From HRBIN15 sp039630445 (GTDB lineage: Bacteria; Armatimonadota; Fimbriimonadia; Fimbriimonadales; GBS-DC): a stretch of DNA of 21,048 nt. The notes under the pieces are model-generated. The model ran no database searches. It saw only the letters and a program-made list of their open reading frames with translations, and had not been told where the DNA came from. The translations under genes and the position numbers were made by a program. The stretch lies in NCBI GenBank assembly GCA_039630445.1, contig JBCNVA010000094.1:1-21048 (forward strand). Reading direction: 5' to 3'. Positions 1 through 7,517 of the stretch are shown here, in pieces; within the stretch, counting starts at the first letter, position 1, and every line of letters begins with the position of its first letter.

Positions 1-18
1 AATTTGCCCTTTTGGAAG

Positions 19-27
19 GGGTATACT
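19..27 (+). promoter_or_regulatory. Extended -10 promoter element for the TPR gene
   Basis: GGGTATACT contains a near-consensus -10 hexamer (TATACT, 22-27). The ATG at 35 lies 8 nt after its last base, about where transcription should start, so the mRNA would be leaderless or nearly so. The element lies in an inverted repeat (GGAAG 14-18, CTTCC 26-30). The same 9-mer recurs at 7436-7444 and, on the minus strand, at 10725-10733. The -35 region is outside the window. Confidence 0.5.
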
Positions 28-34
28 TCCCCTG

Positions 35-2596
35 ATGAGGCGAGTTTGGTTGCTCATTGGTTGGGTGAGCCTGTTGATGGCGCTGGCACCTGCGCAGTTG
101 AACAAGGGCAACACACCCTCCGATGTCAAAAGTCTTCAGCAGCGGTTTGACCGCGCCCTTCAGCTGGCGCGACAGGGCAAATATGAGCAAGCTGCCACTT
201 TGCTCAGACAGATTCTCAAGGAGCAGCCAAATCTGGCGCCCGTTCACCTCAATCTGGGGCTGGTCTATCGGATGCAGGGTCAACTGGACAAGGCGACACA
301 CCATCTGCGTCGCGCGGTGGAACTGGAGCCGCGCAATCCGACACCCCTGGTGGAACTCACACGCCTCGCGCTGGACCGCAATCGGCTGGAAGAGGCGTCG
401 GGCTATCTGCGCATGCTGCGCGATCGCTTCCCGAATCATCCTGAGCGCTTCCTGCTGGCTGGCTCGCTGGCGATGCTCAAGAGCGACTGGAAACAAGCCT
501 ATGCCGAGTTCTCCCAGGCGGTTCGAGTGCGCCCGAACGATTTCCGCATCCACTACAACCTGGGCATCGCGGCGTATCAGATGGGGCGCAAAGAAGAGGC
601 ACGCCAGCACCTGCAGCGAACCGTTCAGCTCAAGCCCGATTACACCACCGCATGGAAAGCGCTCGGAATGGTCTATGAAGCGCTGAAGCAGCCGCGTGAG
701 GCGGTGCGTGCCTACAGCGAAGCGCTGCAGCGCGAACCAGACGATTTGCCAACACGCCTCAAGCGCGCCCAACTGTTCCAGCAGATAGAGGAGTGGGAGA
801 ATGCCTTAGCGGACTATCAGCATCTGGCAAAGATTTATCCGAAAAATCCCGACGCCCATCTGGGCGCAGGGCTGATCCTGATGCGCCTGCAACGCTATGC
901 GGAAGCCAAGTCTTATCTGGGACGCGCGCTCCAGCTCCATCATGCTGGCGAACCCATCTACTGGGCGATTCTCACAGAGATCGCCTACTGCGAGCTGCAC
1001 CTGAAGGAGTATGGCAAGGCGCGCGAGCATTTCGCTGAGGTGCTGAAGTATAACCCACGTAACGGACGCGCTTATGAGGGACAATTCCGCGTGCTGCAAG
1101 CCCAGGAAGCAGAGCAGGAGATCTTGCCCCTGCTGCGCCGCTGGGCGGAAAATCTCCCCGACGACCCATACCCCCGATTACAACTCGCGTTGATCTACGA
1201 GCGTAATCAGGAGAACACCCTCGCCGAGTCGGAATACAAAAGCCTGCTGCAGCAGTTTCCCCATCGCCCAGAGTTGCGCCGCGAATATGCGCGTTTCCTG
1301 AGCCGTTCAGGACGGCTGGAGGAGGCAATCCAACAGTATGACCTGCTGCTCCAACAGTTTCCTGACGAGGTAGGTGCGCTGCTGGGCAAGGCGCGCTTGC
1401 TGGAGCGACGCCAGCAGTACCAAGAGGCGCTGCAGCTCTATCTCAAGGTGCTGGAGAAGGAGCCGATGAATACGCCCGCGGCACTGGGCGCCGCCGCGAT
1501 GTATCGCCAGCTGGGCGCGATCGATGAGGCGGGCAAGCTCTATCGCCAGCAGGCGCTCCAGCCTGAACCCAGTGAACTGGCAATCGCCAACGCCGTCGAG
1601 ATGTATCAGCAGGCAAAGCGCGTCAATGATGCCGTTGCTTTCCTGCGCGATTGTATTCGGATGCACGACTACCGCTATCTCAATCGGCTCGCCAGTGTGC
1701 TGATTGAGAACGGGCGCGGTGAGGAAGCGGTGCAGGAATATCAGCAAGCGATTCAGACCCTGGAAAACAAAGCACCCACCGGAACCGAACAGATCAAAAC
1801 GCTCGAAGCGCTCTATCAGGAGCTGGGACTGATCTATCGTCAGCTGAACCGCCCTCAGGATGCCCTGAATGCCTTTCAAAAAGCGCATCGGCTCAATCCC
1901 TTGCGCACCTGGACGCTCTACCAGATGGCTAACCTTCAGCAGCAGCTGGGCGAAAAAGAGGCGGCGTGGCGTACTCTGGTGCAAGCCCTTCAGACCAATC
2001 CTGACGATATCAGCCTCTACCCCTTCATCGAACGGCTGGCATCCGAGCTAAAGCGCGAAACGGACTATCGAGCGCTGCTTGAGCGGCTTGCCCAGCAGGA
2101 TACACCAGGGCAGGAGGCTGCAAAGGCGTATGTGGAGCAGCTACGGCGTGCAGGGCAACAGGAGGAGGCACTCCGCTGGCTGGAGAGGCGTCTGCAGGCG
2201 CGTCCGAATGATGTGCCTCTGCTGCGCCTGCAGCTGAGCCTGCTGGAGGAGCTGGGACGCAAGAAGGAGACATTGCCTCTTTATGCGCGGCTGGCACAGC
2301 TCGCGCCCGATGACACAGCCTTACTGCGCAGCTGGGCAATCCGCGCCGATGAGTATGGCACCACGCTCGACGCGCTGCGCGCCTATGAAGCCCTGTTTCG
2401 CGCCTTTCCCGACGATGTGTCGGCAGGTCTCAAAATCGTGACGCTGTATGAACAGCTGGGCAACCACGAACGCGCGCAGCAACTCCTGCGCCAGCTGAGC
2501 GAGAACTTCCCCAATAATGAGGAGATCCAACGCCGGCTGAACGCCTCACCTCGCAAGGAAGCGGACAAGGATGCCTCGCTCAAATCCAATCCGTAA
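35..2596 (+). CDS. Secreted tetratricopeptide-repeat protein
   Basis: 853-aa protein with an N-terminal signal peptide (residues 1 to about 20, MRRVWLLIGWVSLLMALAPA) followed almost entirely by TPR units of about 34 residues, from about residue 30 to 835. The TPR signature is seen repeatedly, for example GKYEQAATLLRQILKEQPN and LNLGLVYRMQGQLDKATHHL, with the W/L-G-Y-A-P spacing. TPR proteins are protein-interaction scaffolds; the signal peptide places this one outside the cytoplasm. No enzyme domain is visible, so a specific role cannot be given. The start at 35 is chosen because it precedes the signal peptide directly and lies right behind a -10 element; there is no good Shine-Dalgarno. The next gene starts 11 nt after the stop, so it probably heads an operon with the DUF2993-like and GT9 genes. 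An assembly or export scaffold for envelope glycans is possible but is inference. Confidence 0.9.
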   Translation: MRRVWLLIGWVSLLMALAPAQLNKGNTPSDVKSLQQRFDRALQLARQGKYEQAATLLRQILKEQPNLAPVHLNLGLVYRMQGQLDKATHHLRRAVELEPRNPTPLVELTRLALDRNRLEEASGYLRMLRDRFPNHPERFLLAGSLAMLKSDWKQAYAEFSQAVRVRPNDFRIHYNLGIAAYQMGRKEEARQHLQRTVQLKPDYTTAWKALGMVYEALKQPREAVRAYSEALQREPDDLPTRLKRAQLFQQIEEWENALADYQHLAKIYPKNPDAHLGAGLILMRLQRYAEAKSYLGRALQLHHAGEPIYWAILTEIAYCELHLKEYGKAREHFAEVLKYNPRNGRAYEGQFRVLQAQEAEQEILPLLRRWAENLPDDPYPRLQLALIYERNQENTLAESEYKSLLQQFPHRPELRREYARFLSRSGRLEEAIQQYDLLLQQFPDEVGALLGKARLLERRQQYQEALQLYLKVLEKEPMNTPAALGAAAMYRQLGAIDEAGKLYRQQALQPEPSELAIANAVEMYQQAKRVNDAVAFLRDCIRMHDYRYLNRLASVLIENGRGEEAVQEYQQAIQTLENKAPTGTEQIKTLEALYQELGLIYRQLNRPQDALNAFQKAHRLNPLRTWTLYQMANLQQQLGEKEAAWRTLVQALQTNPDDISLYPFIERLASELKRETDYRALLERLAQQDTPGQEAAKAYVEQLRRAGQQEEALRWLERRLQARPNDVPLLRLQLSLLEELGRKKETLPLYARLAQLAPDDTALLRSWAIRADEYGTTLDALRAYEALFRAFPDDVSAGLKIVTLYEQLGNHERAQQLLRQLSENFPNNEEIQRRLNASPRKEADKDASLKSNP

Positions 2597-2607
2597 GGCT
2601 CACATCT

Positions 2608-3438
2608 ATGAAGCGGGAATGGTTGGCGGTACTGGCTATCCTGCTCACACTGGGAAGAGGCGCCCTCCGCGAAGTGGAAAAGACCGCTGCCCGCGAAATC
2701 CGCCAGCGTGTGGGAGGGGGCGATATTCGGGTGCACATCGAACCCGATGGGGTCGATGGACTCATGCAGGGACGCCTGAAGCGGCTCACAGTCGATGCCA
2801 GCCACTTTACGCTGGACGGACTGCCCTTCACCCTGGAGGAGCATCGCCCCAAAACAGGCTGGATTAAGCGATTTGTCATGCGCCTGCACGATGTGTCGCT
2901 GCGCGGGCTGCGTGCTGAGTGGGTCTATGCCGAGATCCCCGATGTGCGCTATGACCGCCGATTGGCGCTGCGCAAGCGCATCTTTCGCCTCTCTGCTACA
3001 GGGGTTGGGCACGCTGAGATTGTGGTGTTGCAGGGCGATTTAGCGGCTTACATTCGCCGCAAGTATGCGCCCCATATCCGCGAGGTGCAGGTGGAGATTA
3101 CACCGACCGAGACGCGCGTGAGCGGTGCTGCCCTCTTTCTCGGCAGCGAGGTGCGTTTTCAGGCAACGGGGCAGCTCACCCCACGCGAGGGTCGCTTTTT
3201 AGACCTCGCGGAAGCCCAGATCGAGATTGAAGGGGCGGAGCTATCGCCTGCTGCGGTGGAGATGATGCGCCAGTGGCTGAACCCGCTGATAGATGCTGAC
3301 CGCGACTTGGGACTGCCCGACGGGCTGTATGTAGAGGAGGTCATCAGCGAACAGGGGCAGATGCGCGCCCGGGGCAAAGCCCATATCCCGCGCGGCAAAG
3401 GTTCCTCACCTCCCAAGAGTCAGCCACGCGACGGGTAA
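2608..3438 (+). CDS. DUF2993 / LmeA-like lipid-binding family protein
   Basis: 276-aa protein with a short hydrophobic N-terminus (MKREWLAVLAILLTLGRGA) that looks like a signal peptide or anchor. The body has the DUF2993-type pattern: an amphipathic start, a G-x-L-x-x-L-x-V-x-A stretch (about residues 51-62, MQGRLKRLTVDASHFTLDG), paired beta strands and a repeat of the same strand pattern further on (RKRIFRLSATGVGHAEIVV). Family members (LmeA of mycobacteria, similar proteins in cyanobacteria) are secreted, bind phospholipid and affect envelope glycolipids. The family call is from pattern recognition and is moderate. The C-terminus is a short basic/proline-rich tail. The gene is 11 nt from both neighbours, so it is almost surely co-transcribed with the TPR and GT9 genes, which fits an envelope role. 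The Shine-Dalgarno is weak. Confidence 0.6.
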   Translation: MKREWLAVLAILLTLGRGALREVEKTAAREIRQRVGGGDIRVHIEPDGVDGLMQGRLKRLTVDASHFTLDGLPFTLEEHRPKTGWIKRFVMRLHDVSLRGLRAEWVYAEIPDVRYDRRLALRKRIFRLSATGVGHAEIVVLQGDLAAYIRRKYAPHIREVQVEITPTETRVSGAALFLGSEVRFQATGQLTPREGRFLDLAEAQIEIEGAELSPAAVEMMRQWLNPLIDADRDLGLPDGLYVEEVISEQGQMRARGKAHIPRGKGSSPPKSQPRDG

Positions 3439-3449
3439 AATCGCTTCCG

Positions 3450-4550
3450 ATGGAATGGTTCAACAATCAACCGTTGCGGGAGCGACCCCATATTGCGGTG
3501 CTGTTCTATGATGCGATTGGCGACTTTGTGATTGTCACGCCCCTGTTGCGCGGGCTGAAGGAGAAGTATCCGGGTTGCACGCTGGACTATTTCAGCGGCG
3601 AACGCACGCGCGAGCTGGAGGAGGCGCTGCCCCACATCGACTTTCGCTTCTCCATTTTCGGCAATCCCGACGCCATGAAGCAGCTTCACTTGGTGATTCG
3701 GCAGCGGCGCGAGCAGGCGGGCGACTATGACCTGGTTATCAACTGCGATTTCCACCCCACGATGGCGTTCGTGGCACGCCTGTTGGAGCCGCGCTATGTG
3801 GTGGGACGCTGCCTCAGTCCCGATTGGCGCGAGGAGGTGCTTCGCCCGCCAGGCAAACTCCATCAGCTGCACGAAGAGTTCTGGTCCTCACCTGATCTAC
3901 TGCAACGGTATGGCGATACACTAAAAAGCACCTATATTGGCGAAATCTGGTGCCGACTGGCGTTTGTGGAGACCGATTTCTTTCGCACGGAGGTACCCAC
4001 CCGCGATCCCGGATGTCCCATCCCTGATATTCTTATCGCCACAGGCGGTCGCCGCCCCGCAAAGCTCTGGAGCCGTGACTACTGGAAGCAGCTTATCGAC
4101 TGGTGCACCGCGAAGGGGCTAACCGTTGGGCTGATTGGTGATCAGCCGCAGCGCCAGAACGCGGTCTACCATACGGGCGACACCGAATCGTGGCTTCTGG
4201 AGCGGACGGCGTTGATCGACCTGCGCGGGCGGTTCAGTTTGCCGCAGGTGGCAGGCGCACTCCAGCGAGCCAGAGCGTGTGTCTCGGTCGATAACGGCAT
4301 TATGCATCTGGCGTATAGCGTCGGCACGCCGACCGTCGCGCTCTTTGGTGCCAGCCCATGGTGGGTCTGGACGCCTCCCCTGCCCCATGTGCATCTGGTG
4401 CTGCCCGAAGAGCCATGCCCACGCTGCTACGAGAACCGTTTCCGCAACGCCGAGTGCCTGCTCCCCCGCCATCAGTGTATGTTGAGCGTTCGCCCCGAAC
4501 GAGTGACCGAGAAACTAAGCACGATCCTGCATATCCACCCCGATTCTTGA
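3450..4550 (+). CDS. Glycosyltransferase family 9 (heptosyltransferase-like)
   Basis: 366-aa cytoplasmic or membrane-associated GT-B glycosyltransferase. The N-terminal Rossmann domain opens with the family signature around residues 21-33 (DAIGDFVIVTPLL). The C-terminal nucleotide-sugar domain carries DNGIMHLAYSVGTP (281-294) and VALFGASPWWVWTP (296-309), with the D281/H286 pattern typical of ADP-heptose:LPS heptosyltransferases (WaaC/WaaF/RfaQ). After this comes the four-cysteine segment common in the family (PCPRC ... C ... C, about 322-345). Acceptor and sugar cannot be told from sequence. It is the last gene of the three-gene + strand cluster, starting 11 nt after the DUF2993-like gene, and implies assembly of an LPS-like or other heptose/hexose-containing surface glycan. 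No sequence oddity seen. Confidence 0.88.
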   Translation: MEWFNNQPLRERPHIAVLFYDAIGDFVIVTPLLRGLKEKYPGCTLDYFSGERTRELEEALPHIDFRFSIFGNPDAMKQLHLVIRQRREQAGDYDLVINCDFHPTMAFVARLLEPRYVVGRCLSPDWREEVLRPPGKLHQLHEEFWSSPDLLQRYGDTLKSTYIGEIWCRLAFVETDFFRTEVPTRDPGCPIPDILIATGGRRPAKLWSRDYWKQLIDWCTAKGLTVGLIGDQPQRQNAVYHTGDTESWLLERTALIDLRGRFSLPQVAGALQRARACVSVDNGIMHLAYSVGTPTVALFGASPWWVWTPPLPHVHLVLPEEPCPRCYENRFRNAECLLPRHQCMLSVRPERVTEKLSTILHIHPDS

Positions 4551-4630
4551 AGGAATCTTGTAGATTCGGCGCGAAAGAAGGCAGGAAAAAGGTGAAGTGG
4601 CACAGAAGTTGCTGCTTTGTCTTATAAAGA

Positions 4631-4650
4631 GAGGCTGAGTGACTCGCCTC
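4631..4650 (+). terminator. Possible terminator/attenuator hairpin
   Basis: GAGGC-t-GAG / CTC-GCCTC pair with a 3-nt loop and one bulged T. It lies 80 nt after the GT9 stop and about 100 nt before the REC-PilZ start. The U-tract is poor (attgttctgcatttt), so it may be a weak terminator for the envelope operon or part of the next gene's leader. The rest of the 196-nt gap (4551-4746) holds a short repeat GAATC-TTGTA-GATTC at 4553-4567 and a leader hairpin listed separately. No convincing -35/-10 pair is seen; TATAAA near 4623 is the best -10 candidate. Confidence 0.35.
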
Positions 4651-4693
4651 GTCTGACGGATTGTTCTGCATTTTCATGGCAGGAAGGAAGGTG

Positions 4694-4708
4694 GCAGCAG
4701 GAAGCTGC
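4694..4708 (+). promoter_or_regulatory. Leader hairpin with GGA in its loop
   Basis: GCAGC-AGGAA-GCTGC forms a 5-bp stem with AGGAA in the loop. It is about 34 nt upstream of the Shine-Dalgarno GGAGGAG (4735-4741) of the REC-PilZ gene. A looped GGA plus a second GGA in the Shine-Dalgarno is the layout used by CsrA/RsmA-type translational repressors. The short stem makes this tentative. Confidence 0.3.
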
Positions 4709-4746
4709 TCTCTCCGCAATCGCCGCACTGTCAGGGAGGAGCATTA

Positions 4747-5799
4747 ATGAAAGGGTTTCGGATACTGGTGGTTGAGGATGAGGTAATGTTGCAGCGGGTT
4801 ATGGAAGATGCGGCTCGATTAATCGGGCTTCCCTGCGAGATGGTGCGCACGGGTCAGGAGGCGCTGGCGCGTTTGCAGGCACATACCTATGACCTGCTCA
4901 TTCAGGATGTACGCTTGCCCGACATCAGTGGGACCGCAATCGTACAAGCTGCGCGGCAGATCGATCCATCGCTGCCCATCATCCTGATTACGGCATATAC
5001 TGCGGAGGCGGAGGTGCAGCATGCAGTGCAGCAAGGTGTGGACGCTGTCCTCTATAAGCCGTTCGATATCGACACCCTGCTTACCAGCATGCGCTATCAG
5101 CTGCTCAAGCGTCAGGAGGTTGTGCTAAGCCATGCAGCGGTATCGATGTTGCAGGAGGGTGAAGATTCTGTCGCGTTGCGCCCGCTTCGGACAGCACTGG
5201 AAATACCCCCAGTGGGCGGGATTATCACGCTGCATTTTGAGGGGCGGCGCATGATGGGGCGAATCCAGGCAGGCAACGAGCTTTTTGCCTCTGTCGTGAC
5301 GCCGCCCAACTCGGTAACGATTCCGGCACGGGTGCAAGTGGAACTTACTGGCAGGGACGCCCTCTATCGCTTTAGAACACATCTTGTGGCGCATCAGCGT
5401 GCAGAGGAGAGTGACTGGTGGTTGTTGAGGCGCCCGCGCTATATTCAGCGGATCCAGCGTCGGAGGGAGCCACGCCTGCCAGCACGCGGGCGTGCCGTCG
5501 TATCTGCTGCCGGACGCCTACTGCGCACGGTAGAAGGCGATCTGGTCGATCTCAGTGAACACGGGGTCGCGCTTAGACTGCCTGTGGAGCTGAACAAGGG
5601 AACCCCAATACGCCTGCTTATCGAATGGCAAGCGGACGAGGACACGCAGACTTTCCAGAGCGAGGGACATGTGTGCCACACCTTAGCGTTCACCGAAGCG
5701 GGCATGCCCGTCTACCTGACCGGTGTTAAGCTGCGACGGGTTCCGCGCTCTATTCGGCTGCTGATTCGCGAGCACTTGCGACGCCGACTGCTCAGCTAA
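4747..5799 (+). CDS. Response regulator with YcgR-type and PilZ c-di-GMP domains
   Basis: 350-aa three-part protein. Residues 4-120 are a receiver domain with the acidic pair E10/D11, phospho-acceptor D54, T82 and K104 all present. Residues about 150-230 resemble the YcgR N-terminal (flagellar brake) beta domain. Residues about 234-345 are a PilZ domain with both c-di-GMP motifs: R239-x3-R243 (in QRRREPR) and D268-x-S270-x2-G273 (DLSEHG). Known YcgR proteins bind c-di-GMP and slow the flagellar motor; the extra receiver domain would let a histidine kinase modulate this. Its place directly upstream of flagellin supports a motility role. The start has a strong Shine-Dalgarno (GGAGGAG, 5 nt spacing). 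The 196-nt leader is structured. No partner kinase is adjacent. Domain calls are confident; the motility target is inferred. Confidence 0.88.
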   Translation: MKGFRILVVEDEVMLQRVMEDAARLIGLPCEMVRTGQEALARLQAHTYDLLIQDVRLPDISGTAIVQAARQIDPSLPIILITAYTAEAEVQHAVQQGVDAVLYKPFDIDTLLTSMRYQLLKRQEVVLSHAAVSMLQEGEDSVALRPLRTALEIPPVGGIITLHFEGRRMMGRIQAGNELFASVVTPPNSVTIPARVQVELTGRDALYRFRTHLVAHQRAEESDWWLLRRPRYIQRIQRRREPRLPARGRAVVSAAGRLLRTVEGDLVDLSEHGVALRLPVELNKGTPIRLLIEWQADEDTQTFQSEGHVCHTLAFTEAGMPVYLTGVKLRRVPRSIRLLIREHLRRRLLS

Positions 5800-5841
5800 T
5801 AGCCCGTATTTCGCACAGGTTCCCCGCATTTTTACTATTTT

Positions 5842-5850
5842 TGATAAAAT
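5842..5850 (+). promoter_or_regulatory. Candidate flagellin promoter (extended -10)
   Basis: TGaTAAAAT matches an extended -10 (TGnTATAAT) with one mismatch, in a locally AT-rich stretch after the REC-PilZ stop. Transcription would begin near 5857, giving a leader of about 120 nt. I see no TAAA box 15 nt upstream and no GCCGATAA, so it is not a good sigma-28 promoter, although the GATAA core is shared. Confidence 0.45.
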
Positions 5851-5913
5851 CCTCGTATTTTTACGGAGAGGAGACTCTGGGGTGTTGCCCACAATCTCCG
5901 TCGGTATGCCTAC

Positions 5914-5937
5914 AACCCATCGACGGATCGATGGGTT
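5914..5937 (+). promoter_or_regulatory. Flagellin leader hairpin, CsrA-site-like loop
   Basis: A perfect 10-bp stem (AACCCATCGA / TCGATGGGTT) closes over CGGA. If the last A-T pair opens, the loop is the hexamer ACGGAT, matching the ANGGAN loop preferred by CsrA. It lies about 35-40 nt upstream of the AAGGAGG Shine-Dalgarno (5962-5968). There is no U-tract, so it is not a terminator. The remainder of the gap 5800-5976 holds the promoter candidate and several more GGA triplets. Confidence 0.5.
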
Positions 5938-5976
5938 TGGCATATCTAAAACGACTTGGTCAAGGAGGATGGAACG

Positions 5977-7425
5977 ATGAGTCTGCGCATCAACACAAAT
6001 ATGTCGTCGCTGATTGCTCTGCGCAATGTGCAGAGCGCGTCGGATGGCTTTTCCAGCTCGATTGAACGCCTGGCATCGGGTCTGCGCGTGATGCGCGGTG
6101 CGGACGACCCCGCTGGGCTGATTCGCTCTGAGAACCTGCGCGCCCAGATTGCGGGGCTGGAGCAGGCGATTATGAACTCGCAGGATGCGAGCAACCTGGT
6201 GAAGACCGCTGAAGGCGCACTGGAGGAGATTCACACCCTGCTGCGCAGTATGCGCCAGCTTGCCGTTCACGCGGGCAACACAGGTACAAACGATCTGACC
6301 GCCCTACAAGCCGACCAGAACCAGATCCGTTCCGCGCTGGAGAGTATCAATCGTATCGCCCAGCAGACCCAGTTTGGTACGAAGAAGCTGCTGGATGGCA
6401 CAGCGGGTGTTAGCACCGCTGTGACCAATTCGAACCTTGTCGGCGGCGCGTTCTTTACGGGCACTTTCAACGGTGTCGCCGTCGCATCGGGCGAAGTGAG
6501 CATTCAGCAAATCACCTCAGCCACACGCGCCGTGGTTGCAGGTGGCGTGACCTACGCTTCGCTTGCCAGCACGGTCGCGGCGGGCAGCATCGTGATCAAC
6601 GGGCAGACCTTCGCCACGGATGGCACCGAGACGCTGGAGAGCTTCCTGAACAAGATTAACGCCGCCACTTCGGTCACAGGCGTGGTAGCCGAAGCCAGCT
6701 TCGGTAACGGCAGCTATGTGATCCGTCTACGCGCGAACGAGTACGGCGCGAACTTCCGGGTGAGCCTCGACGATTCGCGCGGGCTAGTGCTTAGCAATGG
6801 TGGGGCAACCAGCGTGGCTGGGCGTAATGCCGAGTACACTGTCTCGATCCACACCGCCGCGGGTGTCACCTCGGTCAGGTTCGTGGGTGGACGCAGCGCA
6901 GGCGAGTCGGGGCTGCGCCTGACCGACACCTACGGCAATGTGATCCTGCTGACCGAAGCGGGCAACGCCACGACCAATCTGGTACAGGTTGCGCGTATCA
7001 CCACAGGGCAGCTGCAGTTCCAGGTGGGCGCGAACGCGGGGCAGACCGTCGCTCTGTCGCTCAATAATATGAGCACCACGCAGCTGGGCACAGGTGTGGT
7101 TGCGGGCAAGAGCCTTGCGGACATCGATGTGACACGAAGCGGCGGTGCCGAAGAGGCGCTGCGCATCATCGATGCCGCTATCGCGCAGGTGTCCAAGCTG
7201 CGTGGCGATATGGGCGCGTTCCAGAAAAATATCCTCGAAAGCAACATGCGCTCGCTCAGCGTCGCGAAGGAGAACCTTATCGCCTCCGAATCGTCCATCC
7301 GTGATGTGAACTTCGCCGAGGAGATCACGCGCTTCACCAAGTTCCAGATCTTGCAGCAAGCGGGTATGGCGGTTCTGGGGCAAGCGAACTTCGCGCCGCA
7401 GGCTGTGCTGCAGCTCATCCGATAA
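5977..7425 (+). CDS. fliC: Flagellin
   Basis: 482-aa flagellin, subunit of the flagellar filament, exported through the flagellar type III system. The N-terminal D0/D1 helices are clear (MSLRINTNMSSLIALRN, RLASGLRVMRGADDPAGL, LVKTAEGALEEIHTLLRSMR), as is the C-terminal D1/D0 (GDMGAFQKNILESNMRSL, ASESSIRDVNFAEEI, ILQQAGMAVLGQANFAPQ). The middle, about residues 145-375, is a Ser/Thr/Gly/Ala-rich variable domain containing a flagellin-IN-like hook motif (VINGQTFATDGTETLESFL). An upstream TTG at 5956 extends the frame by seven residues, but the ATG at 5977 has an AAGGAGG Shine-Dalgarno 8 nt away and gives the canonical N-terminus. The C-terminus ends LIR rather than the common LLR/LLG. A terminator follows. 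Only one flagellin gene is seen here. Confidence 0.95.
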   Translation: MSLRINTNMSSLIALRNVQSASDGFSSSIERLASGLRVMRGADDPAGLIRSENLRAQIAGLEQAIMNSQDASNLVKTAEGALEEIHTLLRSMRQLAVHAGNTGTNDLTALQADQNQIRSALESINRIAQQTQFGTKKLLDGTAGVSTAVTNSNLVGGAFFTGTFNGVAVASGEVSIQQITSATRAVVAGGVTYASLASTVAAGSIVINGQTFATDGTETLESFLNKINAATSVTGVVAEASFGNGSYVIRLRANEYGANFRVSLDDSRGLVLSNGGATSVAGRNAEYTVSIHTAAGVTSVRFVGGRSAGESGLRLTDTYGNVILLTEAGNATTNLVQVARITTGQLQFQVGANAGQTVALSLNNMSTTQLGTGVVAGKSLADIDVTRSGGAEEALRIIDAAIAQVSKLRGDMGAFQKNILESNMRSLSVAKENLIASESSIRDVNFAEEITRFTKFQILQQAGMAVLGQANFAPQAVLQLIR

Positions 7426-7435
7426 CGCGCCCATC

Positions 7436-7444
7436 GGGTATACT
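7436..7444 (+). promoter_or_regulatory. Second copy of the GGGTATACT promoter-like 9-mer
   Basis: GGGTATACT lies 10 nt after the flagellin stop. If used, transcription would start near 7451, at the foot of the terminator hairpin, and the RNA would enter the oxidoreductase gene at 7518. The position suggests a promoter for that gene with a 5' hairpin, but no -35 is recognisable. Confidence 0.4.
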
Positions 7445-7449
7445 CCTAT

Positions 7450-7480
7450 GGCGAGGGGGTCGGAGTTGACCCCGCTCGCC
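7450..7480 (+). terminator. Intrinsic terminator after flagellin
   Basis: GGCGAG-GGGGTC pairs with GACCCC-g-CTCGCC (one bulged base) around the loop GGAGTT. A run rich in T/U follows (atttatatttttatttattt, 7481-7500). Strong stem plus T-rich tail is the classic rho-independent form. Confidence 0.85.
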
Positions 7481-7517
7481 ATTTATATTTTTATTTATTT
7501 AGAGGAGGAACTTAGCG

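Noticed and set aside
1307..1984. Minus-strand frame of 225 codons inside the TPR gene
   Set aside because: It is a mirror of the periodic TPR codons; no start signal or family resemblance.
4551..4746. c-di-GMP riboswitch upstream of the REC-PilZ gene
   Set aside because: The conserved GEMM core sequences are absent.
5914..5937. Hairpin as terminator before flagellin
   Set aside because: No T-rich tail follows, and it lies within the likely flagellin leader.
5956..5976. TTG start seven codons upstream for flagellin
   Set aside because: The ATG at 5977 has an AAGGAGG site at good spacing and gives the canonical MSLRINTN start.
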